Shown: piece after piece, positions 35,169-44,376 of the stretch
How positions within the stretch are numbered: position 1 is the stretch's first letter
How the letters are laid out: each line of letters opens with the position of its first letter
NCBI RefSeq assembly: GCF_900095735.1
Contig: NZ_FNLO01000001.1
Span: 292,335 to 356,334, forward strand
Direction of reading: 5' to 3'
Source of the DNA: Chitinasiproducens palmae
Lineage (GTDB): Bacteria; Pseudomonadota; Gammaproteobacteria; Burkholderiales; Burkholderiaceae
Length of the DNA stretch: 64,000 nucleotides
Notes under the pieces: model-generated
The model's input: the letters and a program-made list of their open reading frames with translations, nothing else
The model's database searches: none
Told to the model about the DNA's origin: nothing
Translations under genes and position numbers: made by a program

Positions 35169-36523
35169 CCACCACGCTTGGCGTTATCGGGACCGCGCCC
35201 GTCGTGCCGCCGCCGGCGGCGCCCGGCGCGCGCCATCGCGACGCGCGGCCGACCGTCGAGTGGCGCCCCGAAGCGGATGTGGGAGACGGCCCGCCTGCGG
35301 AGGCGATGGACGATGCGGCGTTGCTTGAGGCCAACGCCGCGAGCGAAGGCATCGAGGCACGAGCGAGATTGGCGGCCGCGCTGCTCAAGCCCCGACGACT
35401 GACGGCCGGCGCGCGGCGCGCCGGCCTGCCGGAACTCGAGCAAATCCTCGACAGCGAGGTCGAGGTCAAGTTCGAGGCGCTGGCAAAAGCGCTGCACGCT
35501 GGCCCGATGACACCGGTTACGCTGGTGCGCCGCGCGCGCCGGCTGTTCGCCGACGAAAGCGACGCACTGCTCGCGTTGCAGGCGCTGCATGCCCATTGCT
35601 GTGCCGATGACGCATCCCGACCGGAACACGACGACGGGCAGGCCGACGCGGCACCGCTGCAGCCCGATCACATGTCCGATTTCAGTCGTGTCGATGTCCG
35701 CGACGGCGACGGCGACGATGACGGTGTCGCTGTCGATGGCGATGGCGATGGCGATGGCGGCGAAGGCATTGGCGTGACACGGGCTGCGTACTTCGACGCT
35801 TCGTCGGGAGCGGCGCAATTGGTCGATTCCGCGATCGCGTCATTGGTCGCGGCGTGTTCGGAGGCGGCCGCTCGCACGCGGTTGTACGCTGGCGTCAATG
35901 TGTCGGGCGTGGCGCGGCGCATGGCGGCGCGGGCACCAGCGCCCGCACTCGACGGGCACACGCTGCGAGCCATGTACCGCGACTTCCTGCTATCCGAGGC
36001 GAGTCCGCTTTCGCTGCTCGGCGATCTTGCAGCGCGCCACCCGCTCCGCCATCTGACCTGGATCATCGACTTCCTGATGGCTGCGTTCAACGCGGACCAG
36101 CACGCACAGGACCCGGCGTGCGGGCATGTCGAGGCGTTTTCGCCGCTGTTGCGGCGTTTGCGTCGGCTGCGGTTGTTGAGTGAAGCAGTGACCGGCTTTG
36201 TCTCGTTCGTGAGCCGCGGCGCTCGCGTTCTACCCGGCCTCGACCGTTTGAGCGACGCGGACCTGCTCGGCGTCGCGACGCGCGGCATCGGCTCGCCAGC
36301 AGTGGTGGCCGACCACGTTGGCATCTTGTTGGGCAGGCGTTTGCCGGACGCGTCGGCGCGCACGCAGGCGGCGTTGACGCAGCGGCTCGCATGCGGCTTC
36401 GAGCGCATGCCACACGATGCGTACGAAACGCCTGAAGGTCGTCAGATGTTGATCGATGCGGTGCGCGCCCGGTTGGATGAACTGCACCGCTGCGAAAGCC
36501 GTGCGGAGTGCCGTGCATGCTGA
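35165..36523 (+). CDS. sctW: T3SS gatekeeper SctW (InvE family)
   Basis: A 452-residue gatekeeper that controls the switch from translocator to effector export. Starts at GTG (35165) overlapping the sctC stop. Helical segments AGLPELEQILDSEVEVKFEALAKAL, TLVRRARRLFADESDALLALQAL and LLSEASPLSLLGDLAARHP are consistent with the InvE/MxiC/YopN-TyeA fold. Residues about 177-201 form a run of Gly and Asp, encoded by a near-repetitive stretch, which is not a family feature and looks like a flexible or ion-binding insertion between the two helical halves. Stop overlaps the sctV start. Confidence 0.87.
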   Translation: MTTTLGVIGTAPVVPPPAAPGARHRDARPTVEWRPEADVGDGPPAEAMDDAALLEANAASEGIEARARLAAALLKPRRLTAGARRAGLPELEQILDSEVEVKFEALAKALHAGPMTPVTLVRRARRLFADESDALLALQALHAHCCADDASRPEHDDGQADAAPLQPDHMSDFSRVDVRDGDGDDDGVAVDGDGDGDGGEGIGVTRAAYFDASSGAAQLVDSAIASLVAACSEAAARTRLYAGVNVSGVARRMAARAPAPALDGHTLRAMYRDFLLSEASPLSLLGDLAARHPLRHLTWIIDFLMAAFNADQHAQDPACGHVEAFSPLLRRLRRLRLLSEAVTGFVSFVSRGARVLPGLDRLSDADLLGVATRGIGSPAVVADHVGILLGRRLPDASARTQAALTQRLACGFERMPHDAYETPEGRQMLIDAVRARLDELHRCESRAECRAC

Positions 36524-38613
36524 ACCCGTCTCGACCCCGCCTGGGTCCCGCCGCTGCCGGACGCGCGGTCGCGTCCGGCACGGCGCGCCAGTGGCTCGGC
36601 GCATTCGGTCGTAACCCGGAACTGGCGGTGCTGGCAATGATGCTGGCCATCGTCACCATGCTGGTTGTGCCGTTGCCGGCGCACGTACTGGATCTGCTGG
36701 TCGGTCTCAATATCGTGACGGCGGTGCTGATCTTCATGAGCGCCTTCTACATCGTGGAGATCCTCGGTTTTTCCGCGTTCCCCGCGGTCCTGCTGGTAAC
36801 CACGCTGTTTCGCCTGTCCCTGTCGGTCAGCACCAGTCGACTGATCCTGCTGGAAGGACGGGGCGGCCACATCATCGAGACCTTCGGGCGCTTCGTGATC
36901 GGCGAAAACGTACTGGTCGGATTCGTCATCTTCATGATTGTCACGGTGGTGCAGTTCATCGTGATCACCAAGGGCGCGGAACGGGTCGCCGAGGTGGGGG
37001 CGCGTTTCTCGCTGGACGCGATGCCGGGCAAGCAGATGAGCATCGACGCGGATCTTCGCGCAGGCACGATCGACATGGAGACGGCGGTGCGACGGCGCGC
37101 CTCGCTGGAACGCGAAAGCCAGCTCTACGGCTCATTCGACGGCGCGATGAAGTTCGTCAAGGGCGACGCCATTGCCAGCATGATCGTCATCGTGGTGAAT
37201 CTCGCGGGCGGCGTCGGTGTCGGTGTCGGGCAGCAGGGCATGCGAATGGCGGATGCACTGCATCGTTACACCCTGTTGTCGATCGGTGACGGCCTGGTCG
37301 CACAGATTCCGGCGCTGCTGATTGCGATGGCGGCCGGTTTCGTGGTGACGCGGGTCAGCGACAAAGGCGTGACCCTCGGGCGCAGCATCGTCGAAGAGGT
37401 GTTCGCCAGTCGGCCCGGGCTGCTGGCGACGGCGGGCGTGGCGCTCGGGATGGGCCTGGTGCCCGGTTTTCCGTTGCCGGTGTTCTGGACCATCGCGCTG
37501 CCACTGCTGTGGCTGTGGCATCGCCGACGCACGCCGCGCGGCGACCCAAACCGCCCGGACCAGGCGTCGGGAGCGCACGCCGGCGCCGCGCCGCGCCGCG
37601 CTCTCGATCCGGCGGATCAGCCTGGTCCGGCGCCGGTTGTGGTGCGGCTCCCGGCAAGCGTCTTCGCCGCGGAGGACTGGCCGGCAAGGGTGGAACGCTG
37701 GCACGCCCGTCTGACGGACGAGCTTGGCGTGTCGCTGCCACCGTTCGCGTGTCAACCATCCCCGCACATCGAGGCCGATCGGGCCGAGCTTGCAATCCAC
37801 GAGGTACCGGCCGGCTGGTCCGCGGTTGCATTCGGCTGTCGACGGGTGTTGGGCGCGGTCGACATGGTACGCGGCCTGGACATTCCGCTGCGGATCGTCG
37901 ATGAGCCGTCGGGCGGTGCGTCGATCTGGGTCAACGACGCGCAGGGCGAACGTCTGCGCGAGCTAGGCGTATCGCTGCGGCGCGCGGACGAGGTGCTTTA
38001 TCGAGACCTGTGCGGCGTCGTGGCGCGACACATCGGCGAGTTGTTCGGTATCCAGGAAACCAAGGCGCTGCTCGATCGCACGGAACGACAGTATCCCGAT
38101 CTCGTCAAGGAAACCATGCGGCACATGCCGGTGCAACGGATCGCCGAAGTACTCCAGCGGCTGATGCGGGAGCAGGTGCCGATCAAACACCACAAGCTGG
38201 TCCTCGAAACCCTGGCGCAATGGGGCGCGCGCGAGAAGGACGTGCTTACCTTGGTCGAGCACGTGCGCGGCGCGCTGGCCCGCTACATCGCGCACCGCTA
38301 CACGTCCGACGGGATGCTGAACGCCATCGTCTTTTCCGGAGAAACGGAGGACATCGTGCGTAAGGGCATCCGGCAAACGGCGGGCGGCACTTTCCTGAAT
38401 CTCGATCCGAACGAAGCCGCGCAACTACTCGACGCCGTGGAGACCGCCGTCGAGCAGAGCGGGTTTCAAGCGGCCGAGGTCGTGCTGATCACGTCAGTCG
38501 ACATCCGCCGCTTTGCGCGCGCATTGATCGAGCCGCGCCTGGAAGCCCTGGACGTGCTCTCGCTCGGCGAGATCGGCGACGCCGGTCAAGTCAACGTGGT
38601 TTGTACCGTATGA
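36517..38613 (+). CDS. sctV: T3SS export-gate protein SctV (InvA family)
   Basis: A 698-residue member of the FHIPEP family, the nonameric export gate. The N-terminal half has eight hydrophobic spans with landmarks VLDLLVGLNIVTAVLIFMSA, FPAVLLVTTLFRLSLSVSTS, the FHIPEP-like loop RFSLDAMPGKQMSIDADL and GDAIASMIVIVVNLAGGVGVG. The cytoplasmic half has LYRDLCGVVARHIGELFG and QTKALLDRTERQYPDLVKE-like features. A ribosome-binding GGAG lies 8 bases upstream of ATG 36517, preferred to a GTG at 36508. It overlaps the sctW stop by 7 bases. Confidence 0.95.
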   Translation: MLNPSRPRLGPAAAGRAVASGTARQWLGAFGRNPELAVLAMMLAIVTMLVVPLPAHVLDLLVGLNIVTAVLIFMSAFYIVEILGFSAFPAVLLVTTLFRLSLSVSTSRLILLEGRGGHIIETFGRFVIGENVLVGFVIFMIVTVVQFIVITKGAERVAEVGARFSLDAMPGKQMSIDADLRAGTIDMETAVRRRASLERESQLYGSFDGAMKFVKGDAIASMIVIVVNLAGGVGVGVGQQGMRMADALHRYTLLSIGDGLVAQIPALLIAMAAGFVVTRVSDKGVTLGRSIVEEVFASRPGLLATAGVALGMGLVPGFPLPVFWTIALPLLWLWHRRRTPRGDPNRPDQASGAHAGAAPRRALDPADQPGPAPVVVRLPASVFAAEDWPARVERWHARLTDELGVSLPPFACQPSPHIEADRAELAIHEVPAGWSAVAFGCRRVLGAVDMVRGLDIPLRIVDEPSGGASIWVNDAQGERLRELGVSLRRADEVLYRDLCGVVARHIGELFGIQETKALLDRTERQYPDLVKETMRHMPVQRIAEVLQRLMREQVPIKHHKLVLETLAQWGAREKDVLTLVEHVRGALARYIAHRYTSDGMLNAIVFSGETEDIVRKGIRQTAGGTFLNLDPNEAAQLLDAVETAVEQSGFQAAEVVLITSVDIRRFARALIEPRLEALDVLSLGEIGDAGQVNVVCTV

Positions 38614-38646
38614 ACGATCGACGCAGTGCAACAAAAGGAGAAGCGA

Positions 38647-39054
38647 TTGAACATTGACTTACCTGAGCTGGTAAAGGCCGCCTTGCGGTTCATGGGCTGC
38701 GATCATGCGATCGGCGACGACCTGGACGCCCACTCGCCGATCTGCATTTCGTTGAATGCGGTGCCGGACATCCTGATCGAGACGCGGGATCAATATTGTC
38801 TGTTGTGGAGCGAAATGCGCGACATCGGCGAAGAGGCCGTGCTCGCGGTGTCGGCCGACCTGTTCGCCTATCTGCTGCCGTTGAACAGCGCGCTGTTCGT
38901 TGAACGCCGGCCAGTGCTGTCGATACTCGAGGGGCGCTTGATATTGCATGCGGCATTGACGGCGACCGCGCTGCAAAACGAGGAGGCGTTCGCCGAAGCG
39001 CTGGAGAACTTCTACGCTGACCTGTGCGCGGTCGTCGACATTCTGGCGAAATGA
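38647..39054 (+). CDS. T3SS chaperone, InvB/SpaK type
   Basis: A 135-residue acidic protein between sctV and sctN, exactly the position and length of Salmonella InvB. The sequence LPELVKAALRFMGCDHAIGDDLDAHSPICI as a region resembles class I effector chaperones of this type, with the alpha-beta-beta-beta layout (IETRDQYCLLWSEM, VLSILEGRLILHAALT). The start is taken as TTG 38647, because AAAAGGAG lies six bases before it; a GTG at 38626 would place that site inside the gene. Its presence implies at least one dedicated effector in the genome. The stop overlaps sctN (ATGA). Confidence 0.83.
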   Translation: MNIDLPELVKAALRFMGCDHAIGDDLDAHSPICISLNAVPDILIETRDQYCLLWSEMRDIGEEAVLAVSADLFAYLLPLNSALFVERRPVLSILEGRLILHAALTATALQNEEAFAEALENFYADLCAVVDILAK

Positions 39055-40403
39055 GTGGACGACGGGTGTTCGGCACCGCCACGCAGCGGAGCGGGCTGGC
39101 GGGGCTGGGCGACTATGGCGCGCATCCGTCGCGTATCCGCGGCACCACCATCGAAGCGCCGTTGGACGGCGTGGCGGTCGGCGAGTCGTGCATGGTACGC
39201 GCCGCGCTCGGAGACGCGCGAGCGCTGGCGCGGGCGCGGGTGCAGGCCTTGAGCGCCGAAGGCGCGACGTTGAGCCTGCTCGGCGCGGTAGATGGTCTGA
39301 CGCGGGCCGCGCTGGTGATGCCGACCGGACGCACCGCGCACGTCACGGTGGGCAGCCACCTGCTGGGCGCGGTGATCGATGGCGAAGGCCGTGTCGTGGG
39401 TCGTCTGTCGCCGGTCGACGAAAGTCTGCCCGGCTTTGCGTCCGCCGCGGCGACCTGGCCGCTCGAATGCGAGCCCCCTGGGCCAGAGGCGCGCTTGCCG
39501 GTCGATGTGCCGTTCCATACCGGTATAAGGGTGATCGACGGCGTGCTGACATGCGGCGTCGGACAGCGGATCGGCATCTTCGGCGCGGCGGGTGCGGGCA
39601 AGTCGATGCTGATGCAAATGCTGCTGCGCCACGGCCAAGCCGATGTGTCTGTCGTCGCACTGGTTGGCGAGCGCGGCCGCGAGCTGAGCGAATGCATCGC
39701 GGCGCTGCGGGCGAGCCCGCGCGGCGGGCGGACCGTGCTCGTCCATGCGACTTCGGATCAGCCATCGGCTTTGCGCGCAAACGCGGCGGCCGTGGCGACC
39801 GCAATCGCCGAATGGTTGCGCGACAGCGGCGCCGATGTGCTGCTGTTCGTCGATTCGATCACGCGTCATGTACGCGCGCTGCGCGACGTGGCATTGTCGG
39901 CAGGCGAACCGGTGGCACGCGCCGGCTATCCGGCCAGCGTCTTCGAACGGCTGCCGCGGCTGCTCGAAAGACCGGGCGCGACCCGCCGTGGCAGTGTCAC
40001 GGCGTTCTACACGGTGCTCATCGAATCGGAAGACGAGAGCGACCCCGTCGGTGACGAGATCCGCTCGCTGCTCGACGGCCACGTGCTCCTGAGCCGCGAA
40101 CTGGCCGGCAAGGGCCACTTTCCGGCGATCGACGTGCTGCGTAGCGTCAGCCGCGTGTTCAATGCGGTTGCCTCGCCGGCGCACGTACAGGCGGCGAGCC
40201 GTATGCGCGCGATGCTGGCCCTGTACAAGGAGTGGCGCTTGTACATCGAACTTGGCGAATACCGCGAAGGGCAGAACGCGGAAGTCGACGCGATGCTCGC
40301 CGCGCGTGGTGAGCTCGATACGTTCCTGCGGCAGGGGCTGGCAGAGAGCAGTGCGATGGCGCAAACGGTGGCAAGAATGGGGGCACTCGTTGGCCAGGAT
40401 TGA
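39051..40403 (+). CDS. sctN: T3SS ATPase SctN (InvC family)
   Basis: A 450-residue F1-like ATPase that unfolds substrates and releases chaperones. Walker A is GAAGAGKS (about residues 179-186), followed by VVALVGERGRELSE, Walker B VLLFVDSITRHVRALRDV, GYPASVFERLPRLLERPG and the conserved SVTAFYTVLIESEDESDPVGDEIRS. The length and the C-terminal domain are complete. The ATG at 39051 overlaps the chaperone gene's stop; an upstream in-frame start would lie deep in that gene. Confidence 0.96.
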   Translation: MSGRRVFGTATQRSGLAGLGDYGAHPSRIRGTTIEAPLDGVAVGESCMVRAALGDARALARARVQALSAEGATLSLLGAVDGLTRAALVMPTGRTAHVTVGSHLLGAVIDGEGRVVGRLSPVDESLPGFASAAATWPLECEPPGPEARLPVDVPFHTGIRVIDGVLTCGVGQRIGIFGAAGAGKSMLMQMLLRHGQADVSVVALVGERGRELSECIAALRASPRGGRTVLVHATSDQPSALRANAAAVATAIAEWLRDSGADVLLFVDSITRHVRALRDVALSAGEPVARAGYPASVFERLPRLLERPGATRRGSVTAFYTVLIESEDESDPVGDEIRSLLDGHVLLSRELAGKGHFPAIDVLRSVSRVFNAVASPAHVQAASRMRAMLALYKEWRLYIELGEYREGQNAEVDAMLAARGELDTFLRQGLAESSAMAQTVARMGALVGQD

Positions 40404-40827
40404 GCAATTGCTGAAATTACGCGATGAGCGCCTGCGCGCCGCGCGCCGCGCGTTGTCCGCCAAGGTGCTCGAAGGGCGGGCCTTGGAGGACGCGTTGCGC
40501 GCGCTCGACGAAATGTTGGCAGCGCTGGACGCGAAGATCGACGCGACCCATCTTTGCGGGGCCATGCGCCGCCGCGACCTGTTCGCGCTGCGCGCGGAGG
40601 AAACGGCGCGGCTGGCCGAGCGAGTCGCGCTGCAGATTGAGCGCGAACAGATAAGAGATGCGATTGCGGCCCACATGGAGTCGATCGCGCGCGCCACGCA
40701 GGCGCTGCGCCGCAGCGAAGCGAAGCACGGAGAAACGTTGCGGCGTGCCAGTGCTGCGCGCCAGCGCGGGGCGCGGCGGACCGAGAACCGATCGATGGAG
40801 AGGCAGGCAGATGATCAACGCCGATAG
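40390..40827 (+). CDS. sctO: T3SS central stalk protein SctO (InvI/SpaM type)
   Basis: A 145-residue, highly charged, almost wholly helical protein (ARIEQLLKLRDERLRAARRA, LAERVALQIEREQIRDAI), which would form the antiparallel coiled coil joining the ATPase to the gate. Size matches Salmonella InvI. The TTG at 40390 is the only suitable start; it overlaps the end of sctN by 14 bases and gives a beginning similar to that of InvI (SLTRI against SLARI). Its end overlaps sctP by 17 bases. Confidence 0.8.
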   Translation: MARIEQLLKLRDERLRAARRALSAKVLEGRALEDALRALDEMLAALDAKIDATHLCGAMRRRDLFALRAEETARLAERVALQIEREQIRDAIAAHMESIARATQALRRSEAKHGETLRRASAARQRGARRTENRSMERQADDQRR

Positions 40828-42280
40828 CGTGAGTGCGCCGATGCGCGACGGGCGCCTCGACGAGGCGGATACGGGCCCGGCGACTGGTCGGCCATTGGCG
40901 GTGCGCCGCTCTGCATTGATGCGTATCGCCGAGGAGGCCCGCGCGCGCGCAGCGGAGACGGCGGCGGCAACGCCGGATTACCGTGCCTGGCTGTCGTATT
41001 GCGTAGGGCGGGCCGCGGCGCGCGATCCGGTCGGTGACGCCGAAGACTGCCGACGCGGCGACGCGCAAGCGAGCGGGGATGCTGAGCGCGACGATGCGCA
41101 AGTCCCTGCCGCCGGCGGCTTGGGCGTCTCTGCTGGCCGCGCGCCGCGAGCGACGCAGGACTGGTCGGGCGCATCGTCGCGTGGGTCGGCGCACGAATCG
41201 GCGCACCGTGGCATGCCGGCCCGGGTGAATGGCAGCGCGCGGATGCGCAGCGAAGACGCGCCAGGCGGATTCGGGTTGTCGTCGACAAAGGCGAGCGCTC
41301 GCGAGCGGAGCGGAGCGCGTCGCGGTCTCGTGTCGGCGCATGCCATGCGCCGGTCGGCAGCGCGGCTGTCGCTTGCCGGCGAGCCGGCAGCAGGGCGAGA
41401 TGTGACGACGCAACGGCAGGCCGCAGCAATCGCAGCTGCGGGCGAGGTCGGTTCGATGCACGCGCCGCGCGCCGGAGTGCAAACATCGCGGGCCAGCGCA
41501 TCCGACGCCCTCGAAGACGACCGCGCACGCGGGCGCGCCGACGTCGAGCGTGCCGGCGGCGTGTCATGCAACGCGAGTGTTGCATGCGGTGACGCGTGTT
41601 CGGCGATTGCCGTGGTACCGAGCGATGCACGGGCAGCGTCGACGCATCACACGCGTGGTAGCGACCATGCTCGGTCTTGCTTAGACGACAGCAACGCGCG
41701 CGACCTGCATCAAGCAGATCGCTGGGCCGGCATGGTTACGTTCAATGACAATCGCGGAGCGCCTCCCACTCAAAAGGGTGTCGCTAACCGTTTGGCCGGG
41801 AACGGGCCCACGCGCCGCGCGCTGTCCACCACGATGCGGCGCACGGTCGAGCATGCATGTCAAGGCGGTGGGCCAGGTGTGATTGCGTATCGCTTCGCGT
41901 CCTGGCCAGCGCATCCAACGGTCGCGCTGCATGTCCGGCGCGCAGCGCCGGCCGCAGGCGGTGCGAGGTTCGTGCTGTCGATTGCCGGCAGCGACGCGCA
42001 CGTGACGGCCGCGCTGCAGGCCCATGCCAGTGCGTTGCCCGACACTTATCGGCTCGAACCGGCGAGCGGCTTGGCAGGCAATACGCGTCAACTGGCCGGC
42101 ACGCGGCTGGCCTCGCTCGGCGATGCGCTCGACGGGGACGGTGGCGCCGGGGGACAGCAGTCAGGATCGAGCGCCGAGGCTGCGGAAGAGACTGTCACGG
42201 ACGACGGCCGTGGCGGTCGTTTCCGCCCGCGTGTCGGCAGATCCGTGCCGCGCGCAACAGTCAGTCGGCGGGCCGATTGA
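40811..42280 (+). CDS. sctP: T3SS needle-length regulator SctP (InvJ/SpaN type)
   Basis: A 489-residue hydrophilic protein, considerably longer than InvJ (about 336). The middle (residues about 60-330) is Ala/Arg/Ser/Asp-rich and unconserved, as expected of a secreted ruler that is variable in length. The C-terminal part is more ordered (GVIAYRFASWPAHPTVALHV, ARFVLSIAGSDAHVTAALQAH) and resembles the export-switch domain of surface-presentation antigen SpaN. Assigned mainly from position between sctO and sctQ. ATG 40811 follows AGGCAGGC and lies inside sctO. Confidence 0.8.
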   Translation: MINADSVSAPMRDGRLDEADTGPATGRPLAVRRSALMRIAEEARARAAETAAATPDYRAWLSYCVGRAAARDPVGDAEDCRRGDAQASGDAERDDAQVPAAGGLGVSAGRAPRATQDWSGASSRGSAHESAHRGMPARVNGSARMRSEDAPGGFGLSSTKASARERSGARRGLVSAHAMRRSAARLSLAGEPAAGRDVTTQRQAAAIAAAGEVGSMHAPRAGVQTSRASASDALEDDRARGRADVERAGGVSCNASVACGDACSAIAVVPSDARAASTHHTRGSDHARSCLDDSNARDLHQADRWAGMVTFNDNRGAPPTQKGVANRLAGNGPTRRALSTTMRRTVEHACQGGGPGVIAYRFASWPAHPTVALHVRRAAPAAGGARFVLSIAGSDAHVTAALQAHASALPDTYRLEPASGLAGNTRQLAGTRLASLGDALDGDGGAGGQQSGSSAEAAEETVTDDGRGGRFRPRVGRSVPRATVSRRAD

Positions 42281-43549
42281 ATGGACCGCACGCCGACCGA
42301 CCACGCCCAGCGATGCGCGGCGCTGCCCGATGAACAGGCACCTCCGCCTGATGAGCCCGTGCCCGCACCGATGATTCATATCCCCTGTCTTGAATCACGT
42401 CTCGTTGCGGTCCGTCGCGACTGTGCGGCGTTGCGCCGACTGGGGCTGCAGGCCAGGCCCGCGCGGTTGCCAGATGGCCCGCATGTCGTCGTCGACGCGC
42501 GCACCGACCACGACGCGCATCGCGCTCGCGTCGCGTTGCCGCTCTGGTTGGCACACCACTTTCCGGGCCTGCCCGCGCTCGACTGGGCTGCCATCGACTC
42601 GGACGTGCTGGTTGCGCTGACGGTGTCGAAACCTGTCACGGCGGCCCTCTTGCCCGCACCTGCGGGCGGCTGGCGATCGGTGACGCCGCTGTGCGTTGAA
42701 GCGGTTGCCGACGGCGCGGCGTGGCAGCTTGCCGTCGCACACCGCAGCGGCCCGAGCGAGCCGCACGAGGTGTTCTTCGAGACCTTTCCCCGCGCGCCTA
42801 CGGCGCGGCTCGACACGCGCGTGCCGGGTTGGATCGCGGGGCACCGCGTTCCGGTGCGCGTGGTGCTTGGACGCAGTGCGGTTCGCCCCAGGTTGCTGAC
42901 ACGCATGTCGATCGGCGACCTGCTTGTGATCGAGCGCGTCGATGCGCGGCTTGAGTGCGGCCCGGGCCCGGCTGCGCACGGCCTTTTTAGAGTGAAAGTG
43001 ATGGAACGCAATATCGCACTGACCGAATCATGGGATGACGAAGCGCTGCCGGCAATGCCGCACGGTCAATGGGAAGAGGCGCCGAGGCCCCTTGCCGACG
43101 AAAGCCCTGCGGAAGCGATGGCGCGTGACGATTGCCACAGTGGCGACGGCTCGATGTGGGGTGGCTCGCCCGACCGTGCAGCGCATGGCGACGACGGGTG
43201 GCCAAGCGATCTCCCTCCCGGCGCAGACCGGCCGCCGCCTCGCAGTACGGCGTCGCACACCGCGGCCGCGGCGCCGGCCATCGTTCCAACCGCGCTCACC
43301 GCATCGACTCCTGCAATTCAGGACGTGCCCGTCCAGGCGACGTTCGTGCTCGATGAACTGACATTGTCGTTCGGCGAGCTGGCGCAGCTGGAGACGGGAG
43401 CCACCTTGCCGCTTCGGCAAGGCTGCCTGTCCCGCGTCGACATCCGCATTGACGGCACTCGGGTGGCCCACGGTCGCTTGGTGCGGTTGGAAGATGGCTT
43501 GGCCGTGGAGATCGACGCGTTGCATGTATCGTCGGGTGCTGGCGGATGA
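42281..43549 (+). CDS. sctQ: T3SS sorting-platform protein SctQ (SpaO family)
   Basis: A 422-residue protein forming the cytoplasmic pods. Two SpoA domains are visible: the first around VPVRVVLGRSAVRPRLLTRMSIGDLLVI, the second at the C-terminus (VQATFVLDELTLSFGELAQLETGATLPL region, residues about 345-415). Between them lies a long Pro/Ala-rich linker of about 90 residues. In SpaO a short product with only the second SpoA domain is made from an internal start; candidate internal ATGs lie in the linker, but none has an obvious ribosome-binding site. ATG 42281 follows the sctP stop immediately. Confidence 0.87.
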   Translation: MDRTPTDHAQRCAALPDEQAPPPDEPVPAPMIHIPCLESRLVAVRRDCAALRRLGLQARPARLPDGPHVVVDARTDHDAHRARVALPLWLAHHFPGLPALDWAAIDSDVLVALTVSKPVTAALLPAPAGGWRSVTPLCVEAVADGAAWQLAVAHRSGPSEPHEVFFETFPRAPTARLDTRVPGWIAGHRVPVRVVLGRSAVRPRLLTRMSIGDLLVIERVDARLECGPGPAAHGLFRVKVMERNIALTESWDDEALPAMPHGQWEEAPRPLADESPAEAMARDDCHSGDGSMWGGSPDRAAHGDDGWPSDLPPGADRPPPRSTASHTAAAAPAIVPTALTASTPAIQDVPVQATFVLDELTLSFGELAQLETGATLPLRQGCLSRVDIRIDGTRVAHGRLVRLEDGLAVEIDALHVSSGAGG

Positions 43550-44361
43550 CGGTTGATTCTCCGTTGTCGTTGATCGTTGCGGTGTCGCTCGCCACGCTGC
43601 TGCCGATCATCATCGCGTCGGGCACGTGTTTCCTGAAGATTTCCATCGTGCTGGTGATTGTGCGCAATGCCCTCGGCGTGCAGCAGGCTCCGAGCAATAT
43701 GGTGTTGCACAGCGTGGCGCTGGCGCTCTCGCTTTTTGTGATGATGCCGATCGGGCAGCAAACCTACCGCTACTTGCAGACGCACACGATCGATCCGCGC
43801 GATGCCGCCGCGGTCGACGACTTCTTCACCGACGGACTCGGCGCCTACCGCGCGTTTCTGAAGCGGCAGGCCAGTCCAGACATGATCGCGTTTTTCGAGC
43901 GTGCGCAACGGGCGCGCTTGCGCATCGAGATGCGCGACGGCCGATGGTCAGGGGGGGCGCCGCGGGATGGAGAGGTCGGTGGCGACGGCGAGGGAGATCG
44001 CGAGGAAAATCGCGAAGAAAGTGGCGAAGAAAGCGGCAATGGCGACGCGCGCGGCAGCGAGGCGCGCGCCGACGCGTATGGGTCCGCGTCGCACGCGGGC
44101 GAGCCGTCGCTGTTTGCGCTGCTGCCCGCCTACGCCTTGTCGGAAATCAAGGACGCGTTCCGCATCGGATTTCTGATCTACCTGCCTTTCGTCGTCGTCG
44201 ACATGGTGGTATCGAGTGTGCTTCTTGCGCTCGGCATGATGATGATGAGTCCGATCGCGATTGCGATACCGATCAAGTTGGCCCTGTTTGTCGCGGTCGA
44301 CGGTTGGTCGCTGCTGGGCCGGGGGCTGATCGAACCCTATCTGGCGCTGCCGCCGGCTTGA
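43546..44361 (+). CDS. sctR: T3SS export-apparatus protein SctR (SpaP family), with acidic loop
   Basis: A 271-residue inner-membrane protein of the FliP/SctR family, five copies of which build the core of the export gate. Conserved parts are LLPIIIASGTCFLKISIVLVIVRNALG, MMPIGQQTY, PAYALSEIKDAFRIGFLIYLPF and MMMMSPIAIAIPIKLALFV. Members are usually about 220 residues. Here residues about 131-187, in the periplasmic loop region, form a Gly/Glu/Asp/Arg-rich insert with no equivalent in the family that I recognise. Start overlaps sctQ by 4 bases. Confidence 0.93.
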   Translation: MTVDSPLSLIVAVSLATLLPIIIASGTCFLKISIVLVIVRNALGVQQAPSNMVLHSVALALSLFVMMPIGQQTYRYLQTHTIDPRDAAAVDDFFTDGLGAYRAFLKRQASPDMIAFFERAQRARLRIEMRDGRWSGGAPRDGEVGGDGEGDREENREESGEESGNGDARGSEARADAYGSASHAGEPSLFALLPAYALSEIKDAFRIGFLIYLPFVVVDMVVSSVLLALGMMMMSPIAIAIPIKLALFVAVDGWSLLGRGLIEPYLALPPA

Positions 44362-44376
44362 GCGGGGCGCGGTGCA

